From: Annona cherimola
Lineage: Eukaryota; Streptophyta; Magnoliopsida; Magnoliales; Annonaceae
Assembly: GCA_030490835.1 (NCBI GenBank)
Contig: CM059977.1
Location: 36,849,676-36,913,675 of the forward strand
Reading direction: 5' to 3'
DNA length: 64,000 nucleotides
In this document: piece after piece, positions 1-9,375 of the stretch
How positions within the stretch are numbered: position 1 is the stretch's first letter
How the letters are laid out: each line of letters opens with the position of its first letter
Notes under the pieces: model-generated
What the model saw: the letters and a program-made list of their open reading frames with translations, nothing else
Databases searched by the model: none
What the model was told of the DNA's origin: nothing
Program-made: the position numbers and the translations under genes

Positions 1-259
1 TGGTAATTAATAAAACTTTTTATGAAAAGTTTTGAAAAGTAAAAATTGTCAAATAATATGATATGATAGGGGTAACGATGAGTAGTAAAGATGATAAAGT
101 TAAAATAGATAGCTTAGTTGTGTAGAAATGATTGAAAAGTAGGGTAATTATATAAAAAAAATGAAAAAATGATTAAAAAATATGATAGTTATAGAGAGTG
201 AAAAGTTTTAAATTGAAAAATTTTAACTTGACATTTTTTGTTAATTGCCAAACACACCT
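1..259 (+). mobile_element. Tourist-like MITE, family T, left end cut by window edge
   Basis: Non-coding copy of the most frequent MITE here. It starts inside the element (TGGTAATTAATAAAAC), runs through the family landmarks (AAAACTTTT, TGATATGATAGGGG, AATGATGAGTAGTAAAG, GATAAAGTTAAAATAGATAG) and ends with GCCAAACACACC, the right terminal inverted repeat. Complete copies elsewhere are 265-285 bp with termini GGGTGTGTTTGG/CCAAACACACCC and 3-bp target duplications, as in PIF/Harbinger-derived (Tourist) MITEs. No transposase is present. Confidence 0.8.
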
Positions 260-569
260 TTAGATTATACTCTGCCATTAGCATCCGTTTGATAAGATTT
301 TTGATATGAGGTAAAAAAAAAAAAAAAAAAAAAAAACGAGGGACAAATTTGTGATTTTTTTTTTTGTAAAAATAGAAACAAAAACATGATATAATAGGAG
401 TAATGATCAAAATGAAGATAAAAACAAAATATATTTGATAGTTGTATGGAAAAGGTGAAAAATAAATGAAACGTAGATGAAATAATAAAAAATTAATGTA
501 TTTAGATAGTTAATTTGTCAAATCATGCAAAAGGTGTGTAAGAGAAAAATGTAATTTTTTTTGCCTTTT
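260..569. other. A-rich low-complexity stretch with a decayed MITE piece
   Basis: A long adenine run at about 314-336 is followed by sequence (about 370-520) that still resembles the middle of family T (ATGATATAATAGGAGTAATGA). No coding sense is visible; short reading frames here come from the T/A runs. Confidence 0.5.
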
Positions 570-589
570 TTACCAGATGCAATACTTAC

Positions 590-701
590 CCTCGTTATGC
601 AGAGGTGGATCAATCCTAATTTCTTTTGCGGGCTCGAGGATAAACGTAAGACATTCAGCAGATGCTTCTCCCAATTTATTGCAAAGTTCATCAATAGTCA
701 T
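590..701 (-). CDS. possible first coding exon of an unrecognised gene
   Basis: On the minus strand a reading frame opens with ATG at 701 (product begins MTIDELCNKLGEASAECL) and meets a good plant donor, exon...CGAGG|GTAAGT, after base 590, giving 37 codons plus one base. Composition is more gene-like than the flanks. A (TTA)n microsatellite lies just upstream, where a 5' UTR would be. I do not recognise the family and see no following exon in the 589 bases left in the window, which are mostly MITE. It could be the first exon of a gene running off the left edge, or a captured fragment. Confidence 0.3.
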
Positions 702-710
702 GATTTTCTC

Positions 711-731
711 TAATAATAATAATAATAATAA
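711..731. repeat. (TAA)n microsatellite
   Basis: About seven TAA units in a row, directly upstream of the possible minus-strand exon. Confidence 0.85.
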
Positions 732-1218
732 ATCACTACTCAGTTCAAACAGGGCATTCATTAGGAAAGAGATGACACGTAGGATGAAATAAAAAATATG
801 TTGTTGTAAGTAATGAGAAAAAGTATACTAAAATTGAAAAAAGTAGTATGAAAAATAAGAAAAGTATCTTATTATTTTTTCGAAATGAAATTTTTTTTGG
901 AAAATGTAATGTTCTATCTCATACTAATCCCATCTCATTCTGTGGGAGGCCCTAATAAAATTTAATAAAAGAGTTTGTTCGACTCAAATATATCTGATAC
1001 TAATCACTGTTGTCATTCGAATCTCCCCCAAAAACTCCTAATGCTCTCAAAATATCCTAGCTCATTGCCAGATCCATCATCCCTGGTCGACTGAGTAATG
1101 CTGCCTTAACAAAGAGCCAACTAGCACATCATTCTCCTCTTGCAGGGTCATAAGAAAAGAATAGTAGCACTCTGCCTACTACAGAGCTCTATGATGCAAT
1201 CTTAGATGGCTCGATGTC
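732..1218. other. intergenic sequence, nothing recognised
   Basis: AT-rich up to about 960, then mixed composition. No coding exon, RNA gene or repeat could be identified. It is the original host sequence into which the Copia element at 1224-7167 inserted and continues after 7172. Confidence 0.5.
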
Positions 1219-1223
1219 TGTTC
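1219..1223. repeat. 5-bp target site duplication, left copy
   Basis: TGTTC immediately before the left LTR; the same five bases follow the right LTR at 7168-7172. Five base pairs is the usual duplication for Copia integrase. Confidence 0.9.
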
Positions 1224-1559
1224 TGTTGGAAATCATGTGATGCGGAAGCGTACCTGAATCCATGTGTGCGTAGATTCCACCTGTAGACCGAGTAGAGCAC
1301 GAGGTCTTCTCCCTCAACACTTCTCCCTATAATACTAGCAATAGATGGGAACCACTAATGATGTAAACCGTGTGAGAGAGGGACCTAGACTCCTATATTT
1401 ATAGAGCTCTTCCCATCATGACTCAACTAGAAGTGTAGTTCTACCTGAACTCAGATTGCGTACGTAATCCAGATATGATTGGGCTATCTTTAAATCCAAG
1501 ACTTATCATCTAAGACTTATCATCTAATTAGGACACCTAATAGGAGTATAACTCTAACA
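1224..1559 (-). repeat. left LTR (3' LTR of the element)
   Basis: 336 bp, begins TGTTGGAAATCATG and ends CTCTAACA, so the termini form the short inverted repeat TGTT/AACA. It carries a minus-strand TATA motif (CTATAAATA, about 1394-1404) and a 14-bp tandem duplication (AAGACTTATCATCT) at 1498-1525. This LTR is full length; the other lacks 92 bp present here. Confidence 0.95.
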
Positions 1560-1574
1560 TTCTCCCACTTGTCC
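1560..1574 (-). promoter_or_regulatory. polypurine tract
   Basis: Read on the minus strand, GGACAAGTGGGAGAA abuts the 3' LTR. This is the typical Copia plus-strand primer and fixes the element's orientation. Confidence 0.85.
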
Positions 1575-1981
1575 TAATTAAAATAAAATTAAGAAAGAAA
1601 AAGAAAATTATATTAAAAAATATAATCCTTAGATTTAACATTTGAAAATTACCGGACGAGTGCACTCATTTGAAAAACATGCCAAGTCATTACATACGCA
1701 ATCCAACTTTAATACTTAAGTTAAGAAAATTTGTTAACATGGATCATGACAGTTATATGCTAATATAACATACTTCCTTCCATGCATCACGATATTAACA
1801 AAATTTACTTGACTAAGTTCTTAATGGCAGATTTACAATTATGTGATTTTAATGTCCCACATTAATATCAAATAGATAAAAATCTTTTGTTTCCAAATCA
1901 CATAAAATTGTCAACAAAATACCATAATGAAACAAAAGAAAATAATCATCCAACATGAGATCTCAAAGTGTATCGATTACA

Positions 1982-3208
1982 TCAATAATTATCCCACATT
2001 ACAAGACCCATATTTCTTACATGTCCAGAAAAGACCTTAGGCGCCAGAGCCTTAGTCATGGGATCAGCAATCATGTCGGCAATACCAACAAAACTAATCG
2101 ATATCAGATGATCATTAATCCTTTCTTGTACTGACATAAACTTAGCATCAATATGCTTATTAGCGCCAGTAATTCTTCTATAATTGGAGAAACTAATCGC
2201 TGATGAATTGTCACAACTGATTCTCAGAGGCTTAGAGATAGAATCCATAATTTTAAGCTCTAAGATAAATTTCCTCAACCAAAGTGCATGTGAGGATGCT
2301 TCATGACAGCCGACAAATTCAGCTTCTATGGTAGAGTCGACTACACGATTTTGTCTCCCACTCTTCCATGAAACTGCTCCACCGGCTAATAGGAAAACAT
2401 AGCCTGACGTGGATCTTCTGCTGTCTGTACAACCAGCATAATCTGAATCTGTGTAACCGATCACTTCTAATTGATCAGTTTTCGCATATGTGAGCTCATA
2501 ATCTTTAGTTCCTTGGAGATATCGCATTACTTTCTTTACTGCTTTCTAATGTTCCATTCCTGGATTGCTTCGATATCTTCCAAGTAGTCCCATTGCATAA
2601 CTGATGTCAGGACGTGTGCAAACTTGTGCATATATCATGCTCCCAAGAGCAAAAGCATATGGGATGGACCTCATTTCCTGTTTCTCAATCTCATTCTGTG
2701 GACACTGATGTAGACCATATTTTTGACCTTTAAAGATTGACACTTCACATGATGAGCAATTTGACATTTGGAACCTTTCTAAAATTTTATTGATATACGC
2801 CCTTTGTGATAACCCTAGAAGTCTTTTAGGCCTATTTCGATGGACCTCAATTCCTATGACACATGATGTCTCGCCCATATCTTTCATATCAAAATGTTCA
2901 GAAAGGAAACTTTTAGTGTTATGTAAAAGACTTAAATCATTAGTAGCAAGCAAAATATCATCTACATATAGGATCAAAAATATAAACTTGCTCCCACTCA
3001 ACTTTAGATATATACATTGGTCACCAATGTTTTCTGAAAATCCAAAGGAAGTGATAACTTTGTTGAACTTTAAATACCACTGTCGGGAAGCTTGTTTAAG
3101 TCCATATATAAATTTCTTTAATTTGCATACTAATGTGTCCTTTCCTTCCATTTCAAATCCTTTAATAAAGAAAACTTTTGAGTTCGCAAAAAGGAAAGAA
3201 TATCCCAT
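1982..3208 (-). pseudogene. Copia pol fragment: reverse transcriptase (partial) and RNase H
   Basis: The frame opens at 3208. The first part is an N-terminally truncated RVT_2 reverse transcriptase: KKFIYGLKQASRQWY (residues 31-45) and the catalytic YVDD box (residues 81-84), ending ...NPGMEH. A TAG at 2546-2548 stands where related elements have tryptophan; the same frame continues through RNase H (RYLQGTKDYELTY, YTDSDYAGC, ISCDNSSAI, HIDAKFMSVQE) to 1982. The frame is thus broken once but not shifted. The RT fingers upstream of the ...KGFEMEGK segment are absent because of the deletion at about 3210-3250. Known role: copying element RNA into cDNA and removing the RNA strand. This copy is not functional. 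Confidence 0.92.
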
Positions 3209-3212
3209 TATA

Positions 3213-3473
3213 TCAAGTTTTGTTTTTTTTTTGTTTTTGTTTTTTTTTTGGCAAAGAAATTAGATGTCTAGAAATGGACGGAACATAGAAAACGTCATGC
3301 AGTTCTAAAAAATTCCTTGTGTCAAGGCGAAGCTTGCAATTTCCTACTGCTTTGACTTTAGACTTGGTCAGATTGCCCATTAAGATAGATGACTCATGTA
3401 ATTTTGGGTTACGGGTTGAATAGAATGCCTGTAAAGAGTTTGAAACATGAATAGCAGCACCAGAGTCAATACA
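3213..3473 (-). pseudogene. Copia aspartic protease fragment fused to A-rich junction
   Basis: In the same frame as gag and directly after its stop at 3474-3476, the sequence reads CIDSGAAIHVSNSLQAFYS, the DSGA-type active site of Copia protease, continuing to ...HDVFYVPSISRHLISL near 3256. It then enters an A-rich tract (T-rich on the plus strand, 3216-3249) and stops at 3213. In complete elements this position leads into the GAG-pre-integrase and integrase domains. Here the next recognisable sequence is the middle of RT, in another frame, so about 1.5-2 kb of pol is gone. Confidence 0.8.
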
Positions 3474-4337
3474 TCATAAATTAAAGGATACATTTATGAA
3501 ATTGGTTTCAAGGCAAACATGTATATAATTGTTACCTTTCTTTTCGAACCAACTCTTCCACTTTAGACAATCTTTCTTAAAATGTCCTTTCTTTTTACAG
3601 AAATGACACTTCTCAGCGGACTTTTTCAATTCATCCTCTAAGTCTTTCTTTAATGGGAATTTATTCTTCCTTTTTCCTTTCTTTGACTTGTACTGCTTAG
3701 AAGTCAATGTGAAATAGATAGTCATTGATCCATCCTGCTTTAATCTCTCTTCCTCTTGTACACACATGGATATTAATTCATTTAAAGTCTATTTCTCCTT
3801 TTGTGTGTTATAGGAGATTTTGAATTGAGAAAACTATGATGGAAGAGAGTTTAAGACAAATATGACTAGGAAAGAGTCAGAGATTTTCATCCCTAGTTCA
3901 TTAAGTTTTCCAGCTATATTTGACATTTCCATTATGTGCTTTCGCACTCCACAAATGCCATCATATTTCATTGAAGTCAATTTGTTAGTGAGCATTCCAG
4001 CCAATGCTTTATCTGACCCACTGAATTTTTCCTTAATTGAGTCTAGATAAGTTTTGACACTTTCATTTTCAGGGTCAAAAATAGAGCCCCTGATGTTCCT
4101 TTCTATTGTACTCTTTATAATCATAAGAGACAACCTGTTGGAACGCTCCCATTTATCAAATTGAATCTTTTGATTATCAGTACTTTCAGGCGTTAAGTCA
4201 CTAGCTTTTGCAACACGAAGGGCTAAGTCCAGATCCAAACATCCTAAGGTGATAAGTAATTGCTCATGCCAATCAGAGTAATTTGATCCATTCAGTGTCG
4301 GGATATTAGACAGATGAGATTGAGGAACAGGAGCCAT
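3474..4337 (-). pseudogene. Copia gag (UBN2 domain plus CCHC zinc knuckle), two internal stops
   Basis: Starts MAPVPQSHLSNIPTLNGSNY at 4337, a typical Copia gag N-terminus. The capsid-like UBN2 part runs to about 3834 (...FVLNSLPS), where TAG interrupts. A second TAG lies about 15 codons on, after NTQKEK, where tryptophan is expected. The frame then continues without a shift to the zinc knuckle CHFCKKKGHFKKDC (about 3565-3610) and ends with TGA at 3474-3476, again replacing tryptophan before the protease. Known role: structural protein of the virus-like particle. Confidence 0.9.
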
Positions 4338-4542
4338 AGCTGTAAAACAATGATTAAGCTCACATTACCATTTATGATTCAGATAAAATATTATGTAACA
4401 ATTCCATTAACATTAATTAATCATAGCTAAGATTTAAAAATTTTAATTTAATCACACAAGCAATAATGCATGATTGTATTCAATAATGCTATGATAAACA
4501 ATAATATTCAATAATTAATTATGAATACACAAAGTCAAGAAA

Positions 4543-4895
4543 TCTCCACCTTCAGGTAGAAAATTTCCCGCGTTTATGCAGTTCTAGTTAATTATTGATA
4601 AATATTAAATTATAGCTACCTTCGGGTAGAACTATAATATAATATTCTTGAATAATGCAATTTCTATTATGAGAGGAAAAATCATGTTATTCTCTCTTTG
4701 TTTAATAAATTTGATTAACTAAACATCTTAGACCCTTCAGGGCAACATAAGACATAAAGATGAACAATATTTATTAAACATAAATTGCATAATGATAATT
4801 AATTACAATTTCTATTATGAGAAAAATAAACAATAATATTTTCTCCATTTAATTAATAATTTTTGAAAATATATTTTAGACCCTTTGGGGTAACC
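4543..4895 (-). repeat. degenerate tandem repeats with ACC-YTTCGG-GGT mini-hairpins in the leader
   Basis: Four related short inverted repeats, ACCTTCAGGT (about 4548), ACCTTCGGGT (about 4619), ACCCTTCAGGG (about 4733) and ACCCTTTGGGGT (about 4879), sit in longer degenerate direct repeats. For example CAATTTCTATTATGAGA recurs at about 4659 and 4805, a spacing of 146 bp. They precede gag in element RNA. Function unknown; packaging or translation signals are possible. Confidence 0.6.
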
Positions 4896-5899
4896 AAAAT
4901 ATACAATCAAAATTATTAATATAAATTATAGAGTATAATATATATATGAAAAATTCAATAATAATGATTATTTAAATTTATTATGTGCGATTAAATACCA
5001 TATTATTTCTTTTGGTCGGCCAAGTAAGTGAGGTGGGGCGTGGGAGGCTCCCCCTGCATAGCAGGGACCTAATTAAATAACCACGTGATCCTCTTCAATA
5101 CCTCTTGCCTAGACACCAACCTCCAGTCATGCCATGGAATATAATCTCACTATAAAATTTAATAATCATAATTTATAATTATTCATATATATATATACAT
5201 ACATGCTTAATATTAACTGAAAAGCAATAATTCAGAAATAAATTGCTAATCAAGCAGTTATAAACTAATCACATGAATTAATGTTGAATCCATTGAAAAA
5301 AAATAAATCACAAATATATATTGCTAATTAGGCATTTATATATCAATCACATGAATTAATTGCACATATAATTCAAAAGAATTGCATAAATATTCAAAAG
5401 TCAAATTTATTGACCTAGTTAGCCTAATCAGACCCTTTCATTAGATCCAGAATGTCCAAAAACATAAAAAACGACTATTGAATCGTTCAATTTGGATAAC
5501 AGGATCATAAAATATGTTAAATTTTATTTGGACGGTCATAAACATGCCACGTGTCCAATGCTGTCAAATTTCAAACGGGCTGGGCTGGAGCGGATGGACT
5601 GTTGGGTTGAGTTTAAACAAAATGGACCTCTCATATGGGCTGTCTCTGCTGGGCCTGAGATGTTGGTTCAAGCCCAGGCCGGAAATGGGCTTAGCTAAAC
5701 AAGGCCAATCACATGGGCTTATTGAGCCATTCATTATGGGCTTAGTGGACGGGCCCGAAAATGCCCAAGCCCGGCTAAAGAGGGAGAGAACCCATTTGCA
5801 AAATTAGCCAAATGAGGGTTTTATTGAAAATTTGTTCGTTTAAGGGGCCTTTCTGTAATTTTATAGGAATTGAGGGGGTTTTATGTAAATTTTATCATC

Positions 5900-6350
5900 T
5901 TTTTCCCCAACATTACCCTAGCTGCCATCAGCCGCCGCCATGAGCCGCCGCCGCTGCCTGCACATGCTGCTGCCGCCGAACGCCAGCCGGTCGCTGCTTT
6001 CTCCGCAGCTGTGTTCGTCTTCAGCCAGCACCGCCGATGTCCGCGACCAGGCGTCCAGCAGCCCCGGCGGTTCTCGTCCGCCATCGTCATCTTCGGCAGC
6101 GGCGAATAGTGGTAGCGGCGGGTCTCCAGCGGCCTTCGTCTTTTCCGGCACCGGTAGTCCCGTCCGGCCACGGCAACGTGTCGTTCCAGCGGCTTCCGGT
6201 TCTTCTTTCCAGCCCGGTTACGACAGCAGCTCAAGCCGTCCAGTCCATGGCTTCTTCTTCGGCGACGGCGAACAGCAGCAGTCCGCAACATTGGTTCTGA
6301 ACAGCGGCAATGGCATGGCGATGGGTCCGAACGGCGGCAACAAGGTATTT
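5900..6350. other. GC-rich island inside the Copia leader
   Basis: This 450-bp stretch is far richer in G+C than the rest of the element and is open on both strands: plus-strand frame 5940-6398 (MSRRRCLHMLLPPNASRSLL, 152 aa, Ser/Pro/Gly-rich) and minus-strand frame 5881-6291 (136 aa, Arg/Ala-rich). Both lack any recognisable domain, and long open frames are expected by chance in GCC-repeat DNA. It may be a captured host 5' UTR/exon fragment or a normal leader part of this Copia lineage. Confidence 0.45.
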
Positions 6351-6909
6351 TCCGTCCTTTTTTTTTATTATTTAATAGATTTATTTATTGGACTGTAATT
6401 AATGGGTCTGACTCGATCAAAACATTATCCGGCTAATTCGTAATAGCATGTTTTGAGTTTTTTTTTTTAAAACAGCACATTAGGCAGAATTTTAACATGG
6501 AGTTTCATGAGTCATGCCGTCAATCGCATATGGCAGATAATATAAACTAATCCAATGAATTCATGCCAAATAATAATAATAAATCTCTTAATAGGTAGAA
6601 TCATCTAGCCGGCAATATATATATATATCTGAATCCATGTGAATATATATTCAACTGAATTCATGTGCGTGAAATAGCATCCAAATCCATATAGGCATTG
6701 GCAAAAACACATGAAGCAGAAATTCATGGAACTTTTAATGCATTCACGAATTCTTAAATAATCATGCCATAATGCATTCATGCATATTTAAGATTCATGC
6801 ATCCCAAATAATAATAATAATCACATGAATATCTAATACAAGAATGAATATTTCAAGACTCATTAATTCTGTATAGGTGGAATCTATAATACCCAAAATC
6901 GAAACGTGG

Positions 6910-6921
6910 GCTCTGATACCA
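6910..6921 (-). promoter_or_regulatory. primer-binding site, initiator tRNA-Met
   Basis: Minus strand reads TGGTATCAGAGC two bases inside the 5' LTR, complementary to the 3' end of plant initiator tRNA-Met, the usual primer of plant Copia elements. Confidence 0.93.
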
Positions 6922-6923
6922 CA

Positions 6924-7167
6924 TGTTGGAAATCATGTGATGCGGAAGCGTACCTGAATCCATGTGTGCGTAGATTCCACCTGTAGACCGAGTAGAGCAC
7001 GAGGTCTTCTCCCTCAACACTTCTCCCTATAATACTAGCAATAGATGGGAACCACTAATGATGTAAACCGTGTGAGAGATGGACCTAGACTCCTATATTT
7101 ATAGAGCCCTTCCCATCATGACTCAACTAGAAGTGTAGTTTTACCTAATAGGAGTATAACTCTAACA
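6924..7167 (-). repeat. right LTR (5' LTR of the element), 92-bp deletion
   Basis: 244 bp with the same ends as the left LTR. Bases corresponding to left-LTR 1443-1534 are missing; the break lies at a 4-bp direct repeat ACCT (1443-1446 and 1535-1538 in the intact LTR), the mark of a slippage or microhomology deletion. Because both LTRs are copied from one template, the deletion must postdate insertion. It removes U3 sequence upstream of the TATA motif (about 7094-7104). Three substitutions separate the shared 244 bases. Confidence 0.95.
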
Positions 7168-7172
7168 TGTTC
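7168..7172. repeat. 5-bp target site duplication, right copy
   Basis: TGTTC directly after the right LTR, identical to 1219-1223. Confidence 0.9.
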
Positions 7173-7403
7173 CTCCTCCCTACTAGAAGCGTCCAATTCG
7201 ATCTCTGTTGCTTCCTTGCTTAATCAAGCTTTTTTGATACTAGCAAAAGCTATGAGGAGGTGTTAAAAGGATTTCTGATGCCCTCAACCAGCAGCTCAAG
7301 CTTGCTTTTTGTACCATTTTAAGTAGATGCAGATTAACATAGATATCGAATGAAAATGGACTCACCTCCAAACCAAATTGCAGTAAGGCCTGGCCAACAC
7401 CAC
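7173..7403. other. host flank after the Copia insertion
   Basis: Continuation of the sequence before 1219. On the minus strand a 37-nt piece at about 7365-7401 is bounded by an acceptor-like TTATTCCCAG and a donor-like GGAG|GTGAGT, an alternative to the exon proposed at 7404-7517. No function recognised. Confidence 0.3.
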
Positions 7404-7517
7404 CTGGGAATAAATTAAGACCATTTTTGTAGCGCCCCGCCATGACTCACAACAGCAGACTGGTATAATAACCAACCCTCCAAGATCTGCATAATGTTGG
7501 GGAAACAAGGGTTGCAC
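7404..7517 (-). CDS. possible internal exon of an unrecognised minus-strand gene
   Basis: Between an acceptor-like ...CTGATACAG and a donor-like CAG|GTGGTG lie 114 bases forming 38 uninterrupted codons (product begins VQPLFPQHYADLGGLVIIPV). A second splice-bounded piece, 8624-8661 on the same strand, has strong signals on both sides (GTTTCAG| and |GTGAGA). I recognise neither peptide and cannot build a full gene, so chance or a decayed gene is quite possible. Confidence 0.2.
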
Positions 7518-8943
7518 CTGTATCAGAGTAAATAGTCAGGGATAACAAAGATAATGAAATGCATAACGAAAAGAAAATAATAACAATGAGAAGACAATAC
7601 GCAAGAACTGAAATAACAGTATCAATATCCAAGTTCATCATCCTCCATAACACATCGTTTGCTTGGGCTTCAATCCGAATTTAGCATATATAATCAGCAA
7701 CATAATTCAGTAAGTCAATCTGAGTACATAAAATTAAATGTCAAAATATATAAATGTTACGCAACTCCCAATCTAATTAAACACTACTTGGGAGTCTAGC
7801 TCTCTCCTAAGCCTACCAGACCCTACAACACCCTGTTATGGTCCCTTAGTCGACCTATTATTTAAAAACATTGATAAATACAGTATGAGTCTAAGCAAAC
7901 TCAATAAGTAGGATAAATCAACTGTAAATAACCAAGTGCAGAAAATTAATCACGTTGTCTCGATTAATACATGCCACAATGCCACATATCCTGGGCATAG
8001 GACTAACCCCACTCAAAGATGCATGCTCCTCATCTGCTATCCCATAATAATCCCAACTTTTTCTATGCTTTGCATAGGTGGATCATTTTTGGGTTCTCCT
8101 ATGGTGTCTAGCTCTATGAGTACGACCATATATCCAACAGTTTCACTCCCACGGGATCCACCTCTACAACCATATCCCCAAGAGCATTCGTAATCATCCA
8201 ACTTTGTTCTCAAGAGGCCAGAATCTATGACCATATCCCTAAAAGTATTTCATTACTCACATATATAATGATGGTTGCCACTCTAGATTTGTAGAATAAG
8301 GATAAGAATACATTTATGCTTATTTAGCTAGATTGCCCAACATCTTTATGCATTGGGCTTCAGTGTGTAAATAAAGAGTGTGTTCAACTACATGTGGAGA
8401 AATCATTTTTGTTGGCTACAAAGAGCAAGAAATAAGTATGTAATTTTCATTGCGAGAACAATAGCAATGAAGAAATTTCAACAAACTGACGATATAACTC
8501 AGACACTCAGGTGTAAAGGTTTCTACCCACCTAATTTCAACAATGCAAACCGCCATGCACATGTAAGCCATTCAGCAGGTTGCTCTCATTCATGCATCAA
8601 GCCAATGGTCTCACTGTTCTCACCAGGTGGCATGTTCTTGAACTGAATGCTTTGGCCATACCTGAAACAGTGTTAGTAGCACATGTGTGCATTGGCAGCA
8701 ATTGCAAGAGCGCATAAAGGGCAAGTGATCCATAGATAGCCAATCATGGAATTAGAAAACCTCTGATGATATAAAGACGGTAAGATGCATTTGTTCTGCC
8801 GTGTTTTAGCTAAGTTTCACCAAGACCAATTTCAACATTTAGCTTCCAAAGAGAAAAATTGTATCCAGACAACATGAGAACTGGTCAGAAATCAGCACTG
8901 AACTCAGAATTTATGCTTCACAGTTGTCTGCTATCAATAGATG
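7518..8943. other. intergenic or intronic sequence with repeat-like words
   Basis: Mixed AT-rich DNA. Around 7890-7910 the words GAGTCTAAGCAAACTCA and AATAAGTA resemble those at 15443-15465, so both places may hold old copies of the same non-coding repeat. Apart from the possible 38-nt minus-strand exon at 8624-8661 nothing coding is supported. Confidence 0.35.
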
Positions 8944-8944
8944 T

Positions 8945-9056
8945 TTAATCTACAAGAAAAATCTACTTTCGGCAACGATACTTAGCAACGAAATCGATTT
9001 CGTTGCAAAAAGGTCAGTTCTCTAGCAACAAAATTAATTTTCGTTGCTAAACCGTT
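8945..9056. mobile_element. CACTA-like transposon end or remnant with palindromic subterminal repeats
   Basis: Begins near CTACAAGAAAAA, the common start of plant CACTA termini (CACTACAAGAAAA), followed by clustered GCAACGAAA units: a perfect 22-bp palindrome GCAACGAAATCGATTTCGTTGC (shown in halves: GCAACGAAATC/GATTTCGTTGC) at 8985-9006 and an imperfect one at 9023-9049. Repeated subterminal motifs of this kind are typical of En/Spm elements. No opposite end or transposase was found. Confidence 0.4.
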
Positions 9057-9267
9057 AATCGATCACCTGTCCACCGGCTGGCTCTGGTCCACTGGCCCAA
9101 CTTTTCCATAAGTTTGAAGGGCCCGGCCTCTGTATCCCTTCCCGGCCAAAATAAGAGCAAGAGGGAGCTAGTCCCAAAATCAACTCCACGACAGCGCACG
9201 GGTGGGGGAAAACAGGTAGGAAGGAGGAGAGAGAAGGTGAGGGAAGAGTCAAGAGGAAGAAAGGAAG

Positions 9268-9371
9268 ATGGAGAGAGAACGGGAAACTGGAGGGTTGTCG
9301 CTTCCTACTACCACTTGCCGGAGAGGAAGGAGAAGACCGGAGCTTGTGTCGTTGCCGCTGTCATCGTTGAG
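9268..9371 (+). CDS. possible first coding exon of an unrecognised plus-strand gene
   Basis: A GC-rich, purine-rich stretch (9060-9375) stands out from its AT-rich surroundings, as plant first exons often do. ATG at 9268 opens a 34-codon frame (begins MERERETGGLSLPTTTCRRG) that runs to a donor-like TTGAG|GTGAAT at 9371/9372. The GA-rich sequence just before could be 5' UTR. No known domain. Candidate later exons at 13.1-15.0 kb lie on the same strand. Confidence 0.25.
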
Positions 9372-9375
9372 GTGA

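Larger units (their letters stand above)
4338..6909 (-). other. long untranslated leader of the Copia element
   Basis: About 2.6 kb between primer-binding site and gag start. It has three parts in element order: AT-rich sequence with microsatellites (6906-6370), a GC-rich block (about 6350-5900) followed by sequence rich in GGGCTT/GGCC words (5830-5560), then an AT-rich block with small repeated hairpins (5500-4540). No conserved protein is recognisable on either strand. Confidence 0.7.
1224..7167 (-). mobile_element. Ty1/Copia LTR retrotransposon, integrase-deleted, minus strand
   Basis: A 5,944-bp element with two LTRs (1224-1559 and 6924-7167), a 5-bp TSD, a primer-binding site matching initiator tRNA-Met inside the right LTR and a polypurine tract inside the left LTR. 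It is therefore transcribed from right to left. In that order it carries a 2.6-kb untranslated leader, gag (UBN2-type plus zinc knuckle), an aspartic protease start, then an A-rich junction straight into the middle of reverse transcriptase, then RNase H. Integrase and the N-terminal part of RT are missing. The gag-pol frame has four in-frame stops. In their shared 244 bases the LTRs differ at three positions, so insertion is recent. It probably moved with proteins supplied in trans. Confidence 0.93.

Noticed and set aside
5881..6398. Overlapping reading frames of 77-152 codons on both strands
   Set aside because: They lie in GCC-rich retrotransposon leader DNA where stop codons are rare by composition; no domain or conserved start context.
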